Origin: CAADGU01 sp964581605
Lineage (GTDB): Bacteria; Chloroflexota; Anaerolineae; Promineifilales; Promineifilaceae
Assembly: GCA_964581605.1 (NCBI GenBank)
Contig: CAZOPF010000019.1
Location: 1-64,000 of the forward strand
DNA length: 64,000 bases
Direction: 5' to 3'
Part shown: positions 48,804 to 56,994 of the stretch, piece by piece
How positions within the stretch are numbered: position 1 is the stretch's first letter
How the letters are laid out: every line of letters begins with the position of its first letter
Notes under the pieces: model-generated
Databases searched by the model: none
What the model was told of the DNA's origin: nothing
The model's input: the letters and a program-made list of their open reading frames with translations, nothing else
Made by a program: the position numbers and the translations under genes

Positions 48804-50438
48804 CTACGCAGTTGCCCCAGCGGGTGAAAGTGCCTCGGCCGGAGCCGCCCCATCTGCTCGGTTCGGCAGCGTTTGCACGTACCACAGCGCCAAAAGCGAG
48901 AAGAAGGCGAGCGCCGCAAAGGCGACTTTGAGCGCCATAATCTGGGCGTCGGCGTATTGCGCGGTGACGGCAGCCACCTCCGTTTCGGTAAGCCCCGCCG
49001 CTTCCGCCGCCAGGCTCACTTGCTCGACAGTGACAAAGTTGGCATTTTGCTCCGCCTGGGCAGCCAACTCTGGCGCCACGGCCGTCAGCGCCGGGTCGGC
49101 CAACACCGCTTTCTGAAAGCCGCCAACCAGCGACGCAATCAAGATCGAGCCAATCAACGCCACCCCCAGCGAAGCACCGAGATTCATGGCCGTCCCCTGT
49201 AGGCCGCCAGCCTCGCTGCCCCGTTCTGACGGCACGGACGACATGATGACGTTGCCCAATTGCGACACCAGTAACCCATTACCGGCGCCAACCAACGCCA
49301 GCGCGATCGCAAAGCCCGCGGAACGTAGGTCTGGGCCGGTAAACGCGACGAGCAGGATCAAACCACTGAGCATGCCGAGCAAGCCAGCGGCAGCGATACG
49401 TTTGGGTGAGTAGCGTCCAGCCAGCCGTGCCCCCGCCAGCGCAAACACCAGCAGTGCCAGCGATAGTGGCAAGAGGACGATCCCGGTCTCCAGAGCATCG
49501 TAACCGAGAACGGTTTGCAGATAAAGCGGCAGCACGAAGAAGGTGCCCATGATGATGAACTGCTGGCACAGATAGGTAACCAGACCAGCCCGCATGGGCG
49601 GGATTTTCAACAGCCGTGTATCGAGCAGCGGCTCTTTGCCGGCGGCGATGAAGGCTCCTTCATGGCGCACAAAGAACCCTAACAGGACAAAGCCCACTGA
49701 GATCAGCCAGATCACAGGCGACAATCCCAGCGGGGTAAATGGCGCGGACGCGCTGGGCGCAATCCAACCCCATTGGCTGGAACGCAGGATGCCAAACACA
49801 ACAGCGCCCAGGCCAGCGGCGGACAGAAACGCGCCGGTAAGGTCAAGTTTGCTCCGGTGACCAGGTGTTGTGGGGATCAAGCGCAAAAATAGCATCAGCA
49901 CCAGGACAACGGCCGTCTCACCGGCAAAGACGATGCGCCAGGAGTAGTAAGTGGTTACAAAACCACCAATCAGCGGGCCAAGCGCGGCCGACGCGCCGCT
50001 GACCCCGCCCAGGATGCCGTAGGCCAGGGCGCGTTGGCGACCGAAATACGTGGCGGCGGTCAATGCCGCGATGGCCGGGATGACCAGGATCGCGCCAAAC
50101 CCCTCGATAAACGACCAGCCGACGAGCAGCACTGCCAGATTGGGAGAAAGTGCCGTAGTCAACGACCCCGCGCCGTAGACCAGCAGGCCGACGGTAAAGG
50201 CACGCTTGGCGCCCCAACGGTCGCCGAGCTTGCCGCCGAGCAGCATGAAGGCCGCCATGACCAGCGTGTACATGGTAATGGCCGTCTGCAAACCAACGAC
50301 GGTCGTGTTCAGGTCTGCCGCGACTTGTGTGATAGACACGTTCATGACCGTCGTGTCCAAAACCATGATGAATTGTGCTGCTGCCAGCATGGTGATGACG
50401 GCCCAACTCGCCGTTTTTTCTTGTAGATCGTTTGTCAC
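48804..50438 (-). CDS. MFS drug exporter, DHA2 (EmrB/QacA) type
   Basis: 544 aa with 14 predicted membrane helices. The N-terminal motif LDTTVMNVSITQVAADLN (near 27-44) and motif A GGKLGDRWGAKRAFTVGLLVYGAGSL (near 68-93) are typical of DHA2 proton/drug antiporters, as is the antiporter motif C region GGVSGASAALGPLIGG. GTG start (50438) behind AAGGAGAG. A long hydrophilic loop of unusual sequence precedes the last helix. A promoter lies just upstream. Substrate unknown; it lies between the P-type ATPase and two decayed genes. Confidence 0.9.
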   Translation of the reverse strand: MTNDLQEKTASWAVITMLAAAQFIMVLDTTVMNVSITQVAADLNTTVVGLQTAITMYTLVMAAFMLLGGKLGDRWGAKRAFTVGLLVYGAGSLTTALSPNLAVLLVGWSFIEGFGAILVIPAIAALTAATYFGRQRALAYGILGGVSGASAALGPLIGGFVTTYYSWRIVFAGETAVVLVLMLFLRLIPTTPGHRSKLDLTGAFLSAAGLGAVVFGILRSSQWGWIAPSASAPFTPLGLSPVIWLISVGFVLLGFFVRHEGAFIAAGKEPLLDTRLLKIPPMRAGLVTYLCQQFIIMGTFFVLPLYLQTVLGYDALETGIVLLPLSLALLVFALAGARLAGRYSPKRIAAAGLLGMLSGLILLVAFTGPDLRSAGFAIALALVGAGNGLLVSQLGNVIMSSVPSERGSEAGGLQGTAMNLGASLGVALIGSILIASLVGGFQKAVLADPALTAVAPELAAQAEQNANFVTVEQVSLAAEAAGLTETEVAAVTAQYADAQIMALKVAFAALAFFSLLALWYVQTLPNRADGAAPAEALSPAGATA

Positions 50439-50476
50439 AGGTTTGGATCTCTCCTTAACGATGGGTTTCTCCCCAG

Positions 50477-50507
50477 ATTATACCCTTTCCTGGCTGCGCA
50501 CCTACAA
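50477..50507 (-). promoter_or_regulatory. Candidate promoter of the MFS gene
   Basis: Minus strand: TTGTAG (50502-50507), 19-nt spacer, TATAAT (50477-50482), about 39 nt before the GTG start. The spacing is slightly long. Confidence 0.45.
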
Positions 50508-50541
50508 GTACGAAGCCAGGAATAAGCTTGCCCACAAGTGG

Positions 50542-53361
50542 CTATGCCTGGGTTGGCGCAGCGACGACAGGGGCTGCCGCTTTGTGGCTGTGGCCTCTGC
50601 TCCGGCGCATGAAGAACTTGATTACTTCATCCACGAGCAGTAAAGCGAAGGCGAAGCCGATGCAGAGTAGCCATTGGTCGCTGGTCAGCTGGGCCAGGCC
50701 CAGGAAGCGAGGGAAGCCCAACTCCACTGGCACGATGATGAACAGCAGGGCCAGCCCGTAGAGCATCAACTGGTTGCGGTCATCGAAGATATCCCGGTTG
50801 AAGGCGCTCCCGGTCTCGCTGCGCGCGCTCAACGCAATGATGATGTTGAACAGCGAGAAGACGACGAAAGCCATGGTAGCGGCCACGGCCGTGCCGGCCG
50901 GCGTATATACCGACTCCAGGTATAGGGTACCGATGGCCATCAGCAGCCCCAGGAAAACGATACGCACCCATTGCGAACGGGAAAGCACGGGTTGGTTGAG
51001 CGGGCGAGGTTTGTGCTCCATCAGCCCGGGCGCTGGCTTGTCAAAGCCCAGGGCAATGGCGACAGGCACCTGCACCAGGAAGTTGATCCACAGCACCACA
51101 TACGGCGTAAAGGGTACCCCGCCAGCAATAACGAAGAACGCGGCCCCCAGGTAGGAAGCGATGAACCCCACCAGCGCCGCCATCTGGAAGCGGATGAAAT
51201 TGGACAGGTTGACGTAGATCGCCCGTCCGAACTCGACCGCCTTGACGATGGTGGCGAAGTTGTCGTCGGTCAGGATCATCACGGCCGCCCCCTTGGAGAC
51301 CTCGGTGCCGGTGATGCCCATGGCCACGCCGATGTCCGCTTTCTTGAGGGCCGGCGCGTCGTTGACGCCGTCGCCCGTCATGGCGACAATGTTCTGCTTG
51401 CGTTGCAAGAGATCCACCAGGCGGATCTTGTCCTCTGGCGCCACGCGGGCCACCACGCCGATCTCATCCAGTTCTTTCATCAAATCGTCGTCACTCTTGG
51501 CCTTGAACTCCGCGCCCGTGAGCGCTTTGCCGGTAATGCCCAGTTGTTTGCCGATAGCGGCGGCGGTTACGGCGTGGTCGCCTGTGATCATGCGCACCTG
51601 GATGCCAGCGCTGTGGCACTTGGCGATGGCGTCGCGGGCCTCGGCACGCGGCGGGTCGACGATGCCGACCATGGCCATCAGCGTCAAGTTGTTGATCAGT
51701 TCAATCAGATTGCCTTTGGCGTCAAAGGTCTGGGGGTCAAAATCCTTCCGCGCCACCACCATCACCCGTTCGCCAGAGGCGGCCATGCGGTCGTTCTCCA
51801 GCAGCGCCAGCCCGCGGTTCTCGTCGGTGACGGCCACATCCGGCCCTTCGGGCATCCAGGCATAGCCGCTGCGGGCGATCAACACGTCGGGTGCGCCCTT
51901 GACGAAGGCGCGCACCACCGGCTTGCCCTGCTCATCCTTCATGTTGTGGAAGGTGGCCATGAATTTGTAGTCGGAGTCGAAGGGTAGTTCGGCGACGCGG
52001 GGGTACATCTCCCGTGCGTCGTCCACGCTGATGCCGCCCTTCTCGGCCAGCACGATCAGCGCGCCCTCGGTTGGGTCGCCGATCAGCGCTTCGCCGTCCA
52101 GGCGGGCGTCCGCGCACAGCGCCATGGCCAGCATGACCTGCTCCAGGTCAATTTTCGCGCCGCCGGCGCTCTTGATCTGGCCCTCGGTGCTGTAGGGCGT
52201 CGTGCCTTTCTGCCAGGGCTGGCCGGCCGCCAGCCCGCGAGTCAGTTGCAGTTCGCCCGCCGTGCCGTAGCCCTCGCCCGTCACCCGATAGCGGTTCTGG
52301 CCGGGGATGGAGAACTCAACGGCCGTCATCTTGTTGAGGGTCAGCGTACCGGTCTTGTCGGAACAGATGGCCGAGACCGAGCCCAGCGTCTCGACCGATG
52401 GCAGCCGCTTGACGATGGCGCCCTGAGCCGCCAATGCGCGTGTCCCCATGGAGTACATGGTAGTCACGACCGCGGGCAAGCCGGTTGGGATGGCGGAAAT
52501 CGCCAGGGCGATGCCAGCGATGAAGATCGTCTGGAAGGAGTCGCCGTTGCGCAGACCCATGATGACCATCAGGGCAAAGGCCAGGCCAGCGATGCCGGCA
52601 ATGATCATGGTCAGCTTGTCGAGCTGCTTCTGCAAGGGGGTCTTGTCGGCTTCAGTCTTGTTGAGCAGGTCGGCGATGTTGCCCATCTCGGTACCCATGC
52701 CGGTGGTGGTGACGATCATCTCGGCGCGGCCGCGCGTCACGGCCGTGTTCATGAAGGCCATGTTGTGCCGGTCGCCCAGGGGCACGTCGGTCTTGTCAAT
52801 GGTCTCAGAGTCCTTGGACGAGGCCACGCTTTCGCCGGTCAGCGCCGCTTCCTCGATCTCCAGCGTGGCGGTGACGAAGAGGCGTCCATCGGCCGGCACG
52901 CGGTTGCCCGCCTCCATCAGCACGATGTCGCCCGGCACCAGCCCCTCGGATTCGATCTCGATGGCCTGGCCGTCGCGGCGCACGCGGGCGATATTCTTCA
53001 TCATCTGCTCCAGTGCGGCCAGGCTGGCCTCGGCCTTGGATTCGCCGCGCAAACCCAGAATCGCATTGAAGACCGTCAGTCCCACCAGCACCAGGGTCGT
53101 GCCGACCTCACGCGTGACCACCAGACTGAGCACGGCGGCGCCGAGTAGGATCCACTGCATGAAGTCCTGGTACTGGCGTAGGAAGGCCTGCCAGCCCGAT
53201 TCCTTCTTTTTGGCGGCCAGCACATTAGGGCCGTACTGCTGCAAACGCTGCTGCACCTCGGCGGCGCTCAACCCTTTGGCCGGGTCTACTTTCAGTTGCT
53301 GGGCAACTGCCTCCGGCGTCAGGCTGTACCACTTCGGCTGACTATCAGTTGATGCTGTCAT
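50542..53361 (-). CDS. P2-type cation-transporting ATPase
   Basis: 939 aa. N-terminal cation ATPase domain (WYSLTPEAVAQQLKVDPAKGLS), TGES loop (LTGES near 175), phosphorylation site CSDKTGTLT (near 335), KGAPDVL, TGD and GDGVNDAPALKKADIGVAMG motifs. Ten membrane helices are expected, with the C-terminal four present. The M4 motif is IPTGLPAVVTT where Ca2+ pumps have PEGLP, so the usual glutamate ion ligand is Thr. M5 (FIASYLGAAFFVIAGGVPFTP) and M6 (LWINFLVQVPVAIALGFD) also differ from SERCA. The transported ion is uncertain. GAGGAG precedes the ATG. Confidence 0.9.
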   Translation of the reverse strand: MTASTDSQPKWYSLTPEAVAQQLKVDPAKGLSAAEVQQRLQQYGPNVLAAKKKESGWQAFLRQYQDFMQWILLGAAVLSLVVTREVGTTLVLVGLTVFNAILGLRGESKAEASLAALEQMMKNIARVRRDGQAIEIESEGLVPGDIVLMEAGNRVPADGRLFVTATLEIEEAALTGESVASSKDSETIDKTDVPLGDRHNMAFMNTAVTRGRAEMIVTTTGMGTEMGNIADLLNKTEADKTPLQKQLDKLTMIIAGIAGLAFALMVIMGLRNGDSFQTIFIAGIALAISAIPTGLPAVVTTMYSMGTRALAAQGAIVKRLPSVETLGSVSAICSDKTGTLTLNKMTAVEFSIPGQNRYRVTGEGYGTAGELQLTRGLAAGQPWQKGTTPYSTEGQIKSAGGAKIDLEQVMLAMALCADARLDGEALIGDPTEGALIVLAEKGGISVDDAREMYPRVAELPFDSDYKFMATFHNMKDEQGKPVVRAFVKGAPDVLIARSGYAWMPEGPDVAVTDENRGLALLENDRMAASGERVMVVARKDFDPQTFDAKGNLIELINNLTLMAMVGIVDPPRAEARDAIAKCHSAGIQVRMITGDHAVTAAAIGKQLGITGKALTGAEFKAKSDDDLMKELDEIGVVARVAPEDKIRLVDLLQRKQNIVAMTGDGVNDAPALKKADIGVAMGITGTEVSKGAAVMILTDDNFATIVKAVEFGRAIYVNLSNFIRFQMAALVGFIASYLGAAFFVIAGGVPFTPYVVLWINFLVQVPVAIALGFDKPAPGLMEHKPRPLNQPVLSRSQWVRIVFLGLLMAIGTLYLESVYTPAGTAVAATMAFVVFSLFNIIIALSARSETGSAFNRDIFDDRNQLMLYGLALLFIIVPVELGFPRFLGLAQLTSDQWLLCIGFAFALLLVDEVIKFFMRRSRGHSHKAAAPVVAAPTQA

Positions 53362-53380
53362 AATTTTTTCTCCTCTAAAA

Positions 53381-53566
53381 ATTTGTAATTGCGTAACTGG
53401 GTAATTGAGTAATTGGAGAAACGGGTTTCTAAAATGTAGCCGTTCGGGCCTGACAGGTTTTTTACTCGTTTAACTTGACACTCTACAGGCCAAAAACCTG
53501 TCAGGTCTCCAGAGGGACTGAACGCTTACTCCTAAATTACTCAATTACTCAATTACTTGATTACCC
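53381..53566. repeat. Nested composite repeat: iterated-word hairpin containing a CCTGACAGG hairpin
   Basis: Outer arms: GTAATTGCGTAACTGGGTAA series (53381-53416) and AATTACTCAATTACTCAATT series (53534-53566). Between them lies a second palindrome, GCCTGACAGGTTTT (53448-53461) with AAAAACCTGTCAGG (53492-53505). The spacer to PPK2 (53,362-53,734) has no convincing gene; a 25- to 35-codon hydrophobic minus-strand frame (GLFTVMGFLAAVMLSVAQ) at about 53,568-53,660 may be a remnant. Confidence 0.7.
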
Positions 53567-53678
53567 ACTTGTACTGATTGGGCCACAGATAACATGACCG
53601 CAGCCAAAAATCCCATTACCGTAAAAAGCCCCACCAGATCGCCGAAAGCATAGATACCTCAATGAGAAGTAAATTGTC

Positions 53679-53725
53679 GGAGGGGAGGCTTTAGCCGAAA
53701 CAATGTTGGCTAAAGCCTCCCCTCC
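53679..53725. repeat. Palindrome with 18-bp perfect stem, 3' of the PPK2 gene
   Basis: GGAGGGGAGGCTTTAGCC (53679-53696), 11-nt loop, GGCTAAAGCCTCCCCTCC (53708-53725). There is no T-run. Confidence 0.8.
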
Positions 53726-53734
53726 AATACAGTA

Positions 53735-54622
53735 TCAATAGATCTCCGGGACATACCGGTACGGATAATCCGGCTCAACGTAGTCGCCTTTGGGCTGGCG
53801 TTTGGGGAACTTCACCGGTTCACGCGGCACCTCTTCATAGGGCACCACACTGAGTAGGTGCGAAATGCAGTTCAGGCGCGCCCGGCGTTTGTTGTTGCCA
53901 TCTACCACATACCAGGGACTTTCGGGTGTATCAGTGGCGGCAAACATGGCATCACGCGCCCGTGAATAGTCGTACCAATGGCTGTAACTTTTCAGATCCA
54001 TGGGGGTGAGTTTCCAGATTTTGCGCATATCTTCGTCACGGGCTTTTAGTCGTAGGGACTGGTTTTCCATGCTCACTTCCAGCCAATACTTGATCAGGAT
54101 GACCCCAGAGTTGATGATAGCCCGTTCTACCTGCGGTGCATATTTCAAAAAGTAGTCCACTTGTTCAGGCGTGGCAAAACCCATCACCCGTTCCACACCG
54201 GCCCGGTTGTACCAACTGCGGTCAAAGATCACCACTTCCCCGGCGGCGGGCAAATGGGGCATGTAGCGTTGGAAATACATCTGCGACTTTTCCCGCTCCG
54301 TCGGCGCGGGAAGGGCCACCACCTTAAAGACACGCGGGCTGGTGCGTTCGGTGATGCGTTTGATGACGCCACCCTTTCCGGCCGTGTCCCGCCCTTCAAA
54401 CAAGATGCAGATTTTGGCGCCGCTGGTTTTTACCCACTCCTGCATTTTGACCAGCTCGGCCTGGAGTTTTTCCATTTCTTTTTCAAACTCCTTGCGGCTC
54501 ATATTCGATGGCGCTTCACCGGTCGAGGCAGAAACCTGTGCCAGCACCGTTTCCTTTTCCTGCTGTTCCCCCTCTTTTTTGCCCTTTTTCGCCTTTTTGT
54601 CTTTGCCCTTTTCTTTAGCCAT
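53735..54622 (-). CDS. ppk2: Polyphosphate kinase 2 family protein
   Basis: 295 aa from the ATG at 54622 (GAGGAAG upstream). A Lys/Glu-rich N-terminal stretch of about 40 residues precedes the core, which holds Walker A FEGRDTAGKGG (near 86-96), Walker B-type VIFDRSWYNRAGVERVMGF, and the lid region LKARDEDMRKIWKLTPMDLKSYSHWYDYSRARD. PPK2 enzymes transfer phosphate between polyphosphate and nucleotides, mostly making GTP or ATP from polyP. It lies 119 nt downstream of arcA and may be in the ADI transcript. An energy-supply partnership with carbamate kinase is an inference. Confidence 0.92.
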   Translation of the reverse strand: MAKEKGKDKKAKKGKKEGEQQEKETVLAQVSASTGEAPSNMSRKEFEKEMEKLQAELVKMQEWVKTSGAKICILFEGRDTAGKGGVIKRITERTSPRVFKVVALPAPTEREKSQMYFQRYMPHLPAAGEVVIFDRSWYNRAGVERVMGFATPEQVDYFLKYAPQVERAIINSGVILIKYWLEVSMENQSLRLKARDEDMRKIWKLTPMDLKSYSHWYDYSRARDAMFAATDTPESPWYVVDGNNKRRARLNCISHLLSVVPYEEVPREPVKFPKRQPKGDYVEPDYPYRYVPEIY

Positions 54623-54670
54623 TTCTTCCTCCACTACTGTTCTCACGCTTTGCGTGGAACGCTAGCCCAA

Positions 54671-54703
54671 ACGCTCCGCGTCCTCACAAGGGGCGCGGAG
54701 CGT
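54671..54703. repeat. Hairpin between arcA and ppk2
   Basis: ACGCTCCGCG...CGCGGAGCGT forms a 10-bp stem. Shorter GGAGCGT fragments lie on both sides. Confidence 0.6.
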
Positions 54704-54741
54704 ATCGAGAATTATTCCACACGGAGCGTAATAAACAACAA

Positions 54742-55977
54742 TTATGGGTACTCGACCGGGTCACGCAGCACCGGGCAGGTCATACAATGGCCGCCGCCGC
54801 GCCCGCGCCCCAGTTCCGAACCGGGAATCGTCAATACGGTAATGCCGGCTTTGCGCAGCCGGGCATTGGTCCATTCATTGCGGTCATAGGCCACGACTAC
54901 ACCGGGCTGCAACGCCACGACATTGTTGCCATCGTCCCACTGCTCCCGCTCCTGCTCAAACGCATCGCCACCCGTAGGCACCACACGCAGCTTTTTCAGG
55001 CCTAACGCCTCCTGTACCACGGCCAACCATCCTTTTTCTTCAACGGTTACATCCATTGTCCCCTCTTTGCTGCCGAGGCGGTAGCTTATGGGTTGGATGC
55101 TGTTGACGGCCGGTTCGTAGATGGTCACCAGATCGCGGTCGCAGAAGGTGAAGATGGTGTCCAGGTGCATACTGGCCCGGTCACGCGGCATCTTGGCGGC
55201 AATAACGCGGTTGGCCGCGCCATGTTTGAACAAGGACTGTGCCACCTGTCCCACCGCCTGGTAGGTGGTGCGCTCACCCATGCCAATGAGTACGACGCCG
55301 TTGCCCACGGGCATCACATCACCACCTTCGACGGTAGCATTGCCATGATCTACATCGGGGTCGCCCCACCAGATGGTGAAATCACCATCCTTAAATTCGG
55401 GGTGGAATTTGTAGATGGCCGTCAGGTGCAGGGTTTCTTTGCGGCGGGCGGGCCAATACATCGGGTTGACGGTCACGCCGCCGTAAATCCAGCAAGAGCT
55501 GTCGCGGGTAAACAACTGGTTGGGCAGCGGGGCGACCACGAATTCGTCACCACTCCACGCCTTTTGGGCAAATGCGCCCAATTCGCCGGGCAGTTCGGCA
55601 ATAGTCACACCACCGATCAGGTGCGCCACCAGTTTAACCGGGTCTAAGCCATCCATCCAGGCGCGTAGTTCGGGCACCACGCCGACGCCAACTTCGTTGG
55701 GTGTCAATTTGCGGTCGAGGATATAGGCCCTTCCTTCAGGATCCGCCACTACCTCTTCCAGTAACTCGTGGACGCGCATGACCTTCACGCCCGCTTCCTC
55801 GCGCATCAAATCCACAAAAGCGTCGTGGTCTTGCCGCGCTTTGCGCGTCCAGATCACATCGTCAAACAGCAGTTCCTGGCAATTACTGGGGGTCAGCCGC
55901 CGCATCTCCAGCCCTGGCCGATGCACAATCACTTTTCGCAACTTGCCTACTTCTGAATAAACGCCATATTCGCTCAT
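54742..55977 (-). CDS. arcA: Arginine deiminase
   Basis: 411 aa, the normal length. It hydrolyses arginine to citrulline and ammonia. The catalytic cysteine lies in GRGGGHCMTCPVLRDP near the C-terminus; GDVMPVGNGVVLIGMGERTT and the MHLDTIFTFCDRDLV block (near 265-280) hold the His and Asp catalytic residues. The start follows AAGGAG. Order in transcription is arcD, argF, M20 peptidase, arcC, arcA. The protein is cytoplasmic and part of the ADI pathway that yields one ATP per arginine. Confidence 0.95.
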   Translation of the reverse strand: MSEYGVYSEVGKLRKVIVHRPGLEMRRLTPSNCQELLFDDVIWTRKARQDHDAFVDLMREEAGVKVMRVHELLEEVVADPEGRAYILDRKLTPNEVGVGVVPELRAWMDGLDPVKLVAHLIGGVTIAELPGELGAFAQKAWSGDEFVVAPLPNQLFTRDSSCWIYGGVTVNPMYWPARRKETLHLTAIYKFHPEFKDGDFTIWWGDPDVDHGNATVEGGDVMPVGNGVVLIGMGERTTYQAVGQVAQSLFKHGAANRVIAAKMPRDRASMHLDTIFTFCDRDLVTIYEPAVNSIQPISYRLGSKEGTMDVTVEEKGWLAVVQEALGLKKLRVVPTGGDAFEQEREQWDDGNNVVALQPGVVVAYDRNEWTNARLRKAGITVLTIPGSELGRGRGGGHCMTCPVLRDPVEYP

Positions 55978-55996
55978 GGTTTTGTTCTCCTTGTGG

Positions 55997-56015
55997 CGCG
56001 ATTTTCAAAATCGCG
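55997..56015. repeat. Small perfect palindrome CGCGATTTTCAAAATCGCG
   Basis: 19 bp in the arcC-arcA spacer. A sister (GCGATTTGCCAAATCGC) is in the arcD-argF spacer at 59562. Confidence 0.7.
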
Positions 56016-56022
56016 TTACATG

Positions 56023-56937
56023 TTAGCCGGCGATGATATTGGTGCCGGCCGTGCCAGCCACAATTTGCTCAATATCTTGCAGTGCGCCGATGGCGGCACG
56101 TTTGCCGGTGTTTTCGACGAATTGGACGGCCGCACTGACCTTTGGCCCCATGGAACCGGCGGCAAAGTTGTAGGATTTCAGTTCGGCCGCCGAGACCTGT
56201 TCCAGTTTCCGCTGCGTCGGTTTTCCCCAATCCAGATAAACGCCGTCTACGTCAGTCGCCATGACAAACAGGTCCGCTTCAAGTTCACGGGACAGCAGCT
56301 CGCTAACCAGGTCTTTATCAATCACCGCTTCCACGCCGACCAGAGTGCGCGTTTTGTCGGGCAGATACATGGTGGGAATACCACCCCCGCCGCCGCAGAT
56401 GACGACGGTGTGGTGTTCCAGCAGCCATTTCACCGGCCGTATCTCAAATATGCGTTTGGGCAGAGGCGAGGGCACCACCCGCCGCCATTTGTGGCCATCT
56501 TGTTTGAAAATCCACCTTTTTTCGGCCGCCAGTTTGTCCGCTTCCTCTTTTTCATACACAGGGCCGACGAATTTGGTGGGGTTTTGAAAGGCGGGGTCGT
56601 TGGGGTCTACTTCGACCATCGTCAGGATGGTGGCGAAGGGGACTTCAAAGGGGAGCAGATTGCCCAATTCTTGTTCGATCATGTAACCGATCATGCCTTC
56701 GGTTTGCGCCCCCAGCACGTCCAGGGGATACGCCTCCACATCTTTGTAGGCGGCGGCTTGCAAGGCGAGCAGCCCCACCTGTGGGCCGTTGCCATGAGAC
56801 AAGACCAACTGGTGTTTTTCGGCGACGGGGGCTAAGGCTGTGGCGGCCGTTTTGACATTAGCGCGTTGGACTTCGGCCGTCATGGGTTCGCCGCGCTTTA
56901 ACAAGGCATTGCCACCTAAAGCGACTACAATTCTCAT
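56023..56937 (-). CDS. arcC: Carbamate kinase
   Basis: 304 aa. N-terminal nucleotide and carbamate binding block MRIVVALGGNALLKRGEP, the LSHGNGPQVGLLALQ motif (near 47-61), VVICGGGGGIP (near 205) and the ATP-binding DVDGVYLDWGKPTQRKL stretch (near 238). It converts carbamoyl phosphate plus ADP to ATP, CO2 and ammonia, the energy-yielding step of the ADI pathway. A Shine-Dalgarno AGGAGA is upstream. It lies between the M20 peptidase and arcA. Confidence 0.95.
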   Translation of the reverse strand: MRIVVALGGNALLKRGEPMTAEVQRANVKTAATALAPVAEKHQLVLSHGNGPQVGLLALQAAAYKDVEAYPLDVLGAQTEGMIGYMIEQELGNLLPFEVPFATILTMVEVDPNDPAFQNPTKFVGPVYEKEEADKLAAEKRWIFKQDGHKWRRVVPSPLPKRIFEIRPVKWLLEHHTVVICGGGGGIPTMYLPDKTRTLVGVEAVIDKDLVSELLSRELEADLFVMATDVDGVYLDWGKPTQRKLEQVSAAELKSYNFAAGSMGPKVSAAVQFVENTGKRAAIGALQDIEQIVAGTAGTNIIAG

Positions 56938-56957
56938 ATCAATCTCCTTTATTCAGA

Positions 56958-56984
56958 CCTGACAGGTTTTTAAAACCTGTCAGG
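56958..56984. repeat. Dispersed palindrome CCTGACAGGTTTT...AAAACCTGTCAGG
   Basis: 13-bp perfect stem in the M20-arcC spacer, with a closely matching copy at 61102-61128 and another inside the nested repeat at 53448. Confidence 0.8.
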
Positions 56985-56994
56985 GTTTTGAGGG

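Noticed and set aside
53568..53660. Short hydrophobic minus-strand peptide (GLFTVMGFLAAVMLSVAQ)
   Set aside because: No start codon with Shine-Dalgarno and too short; it may be a remnant of a membrane protein gene, but I cannot support a gene call.
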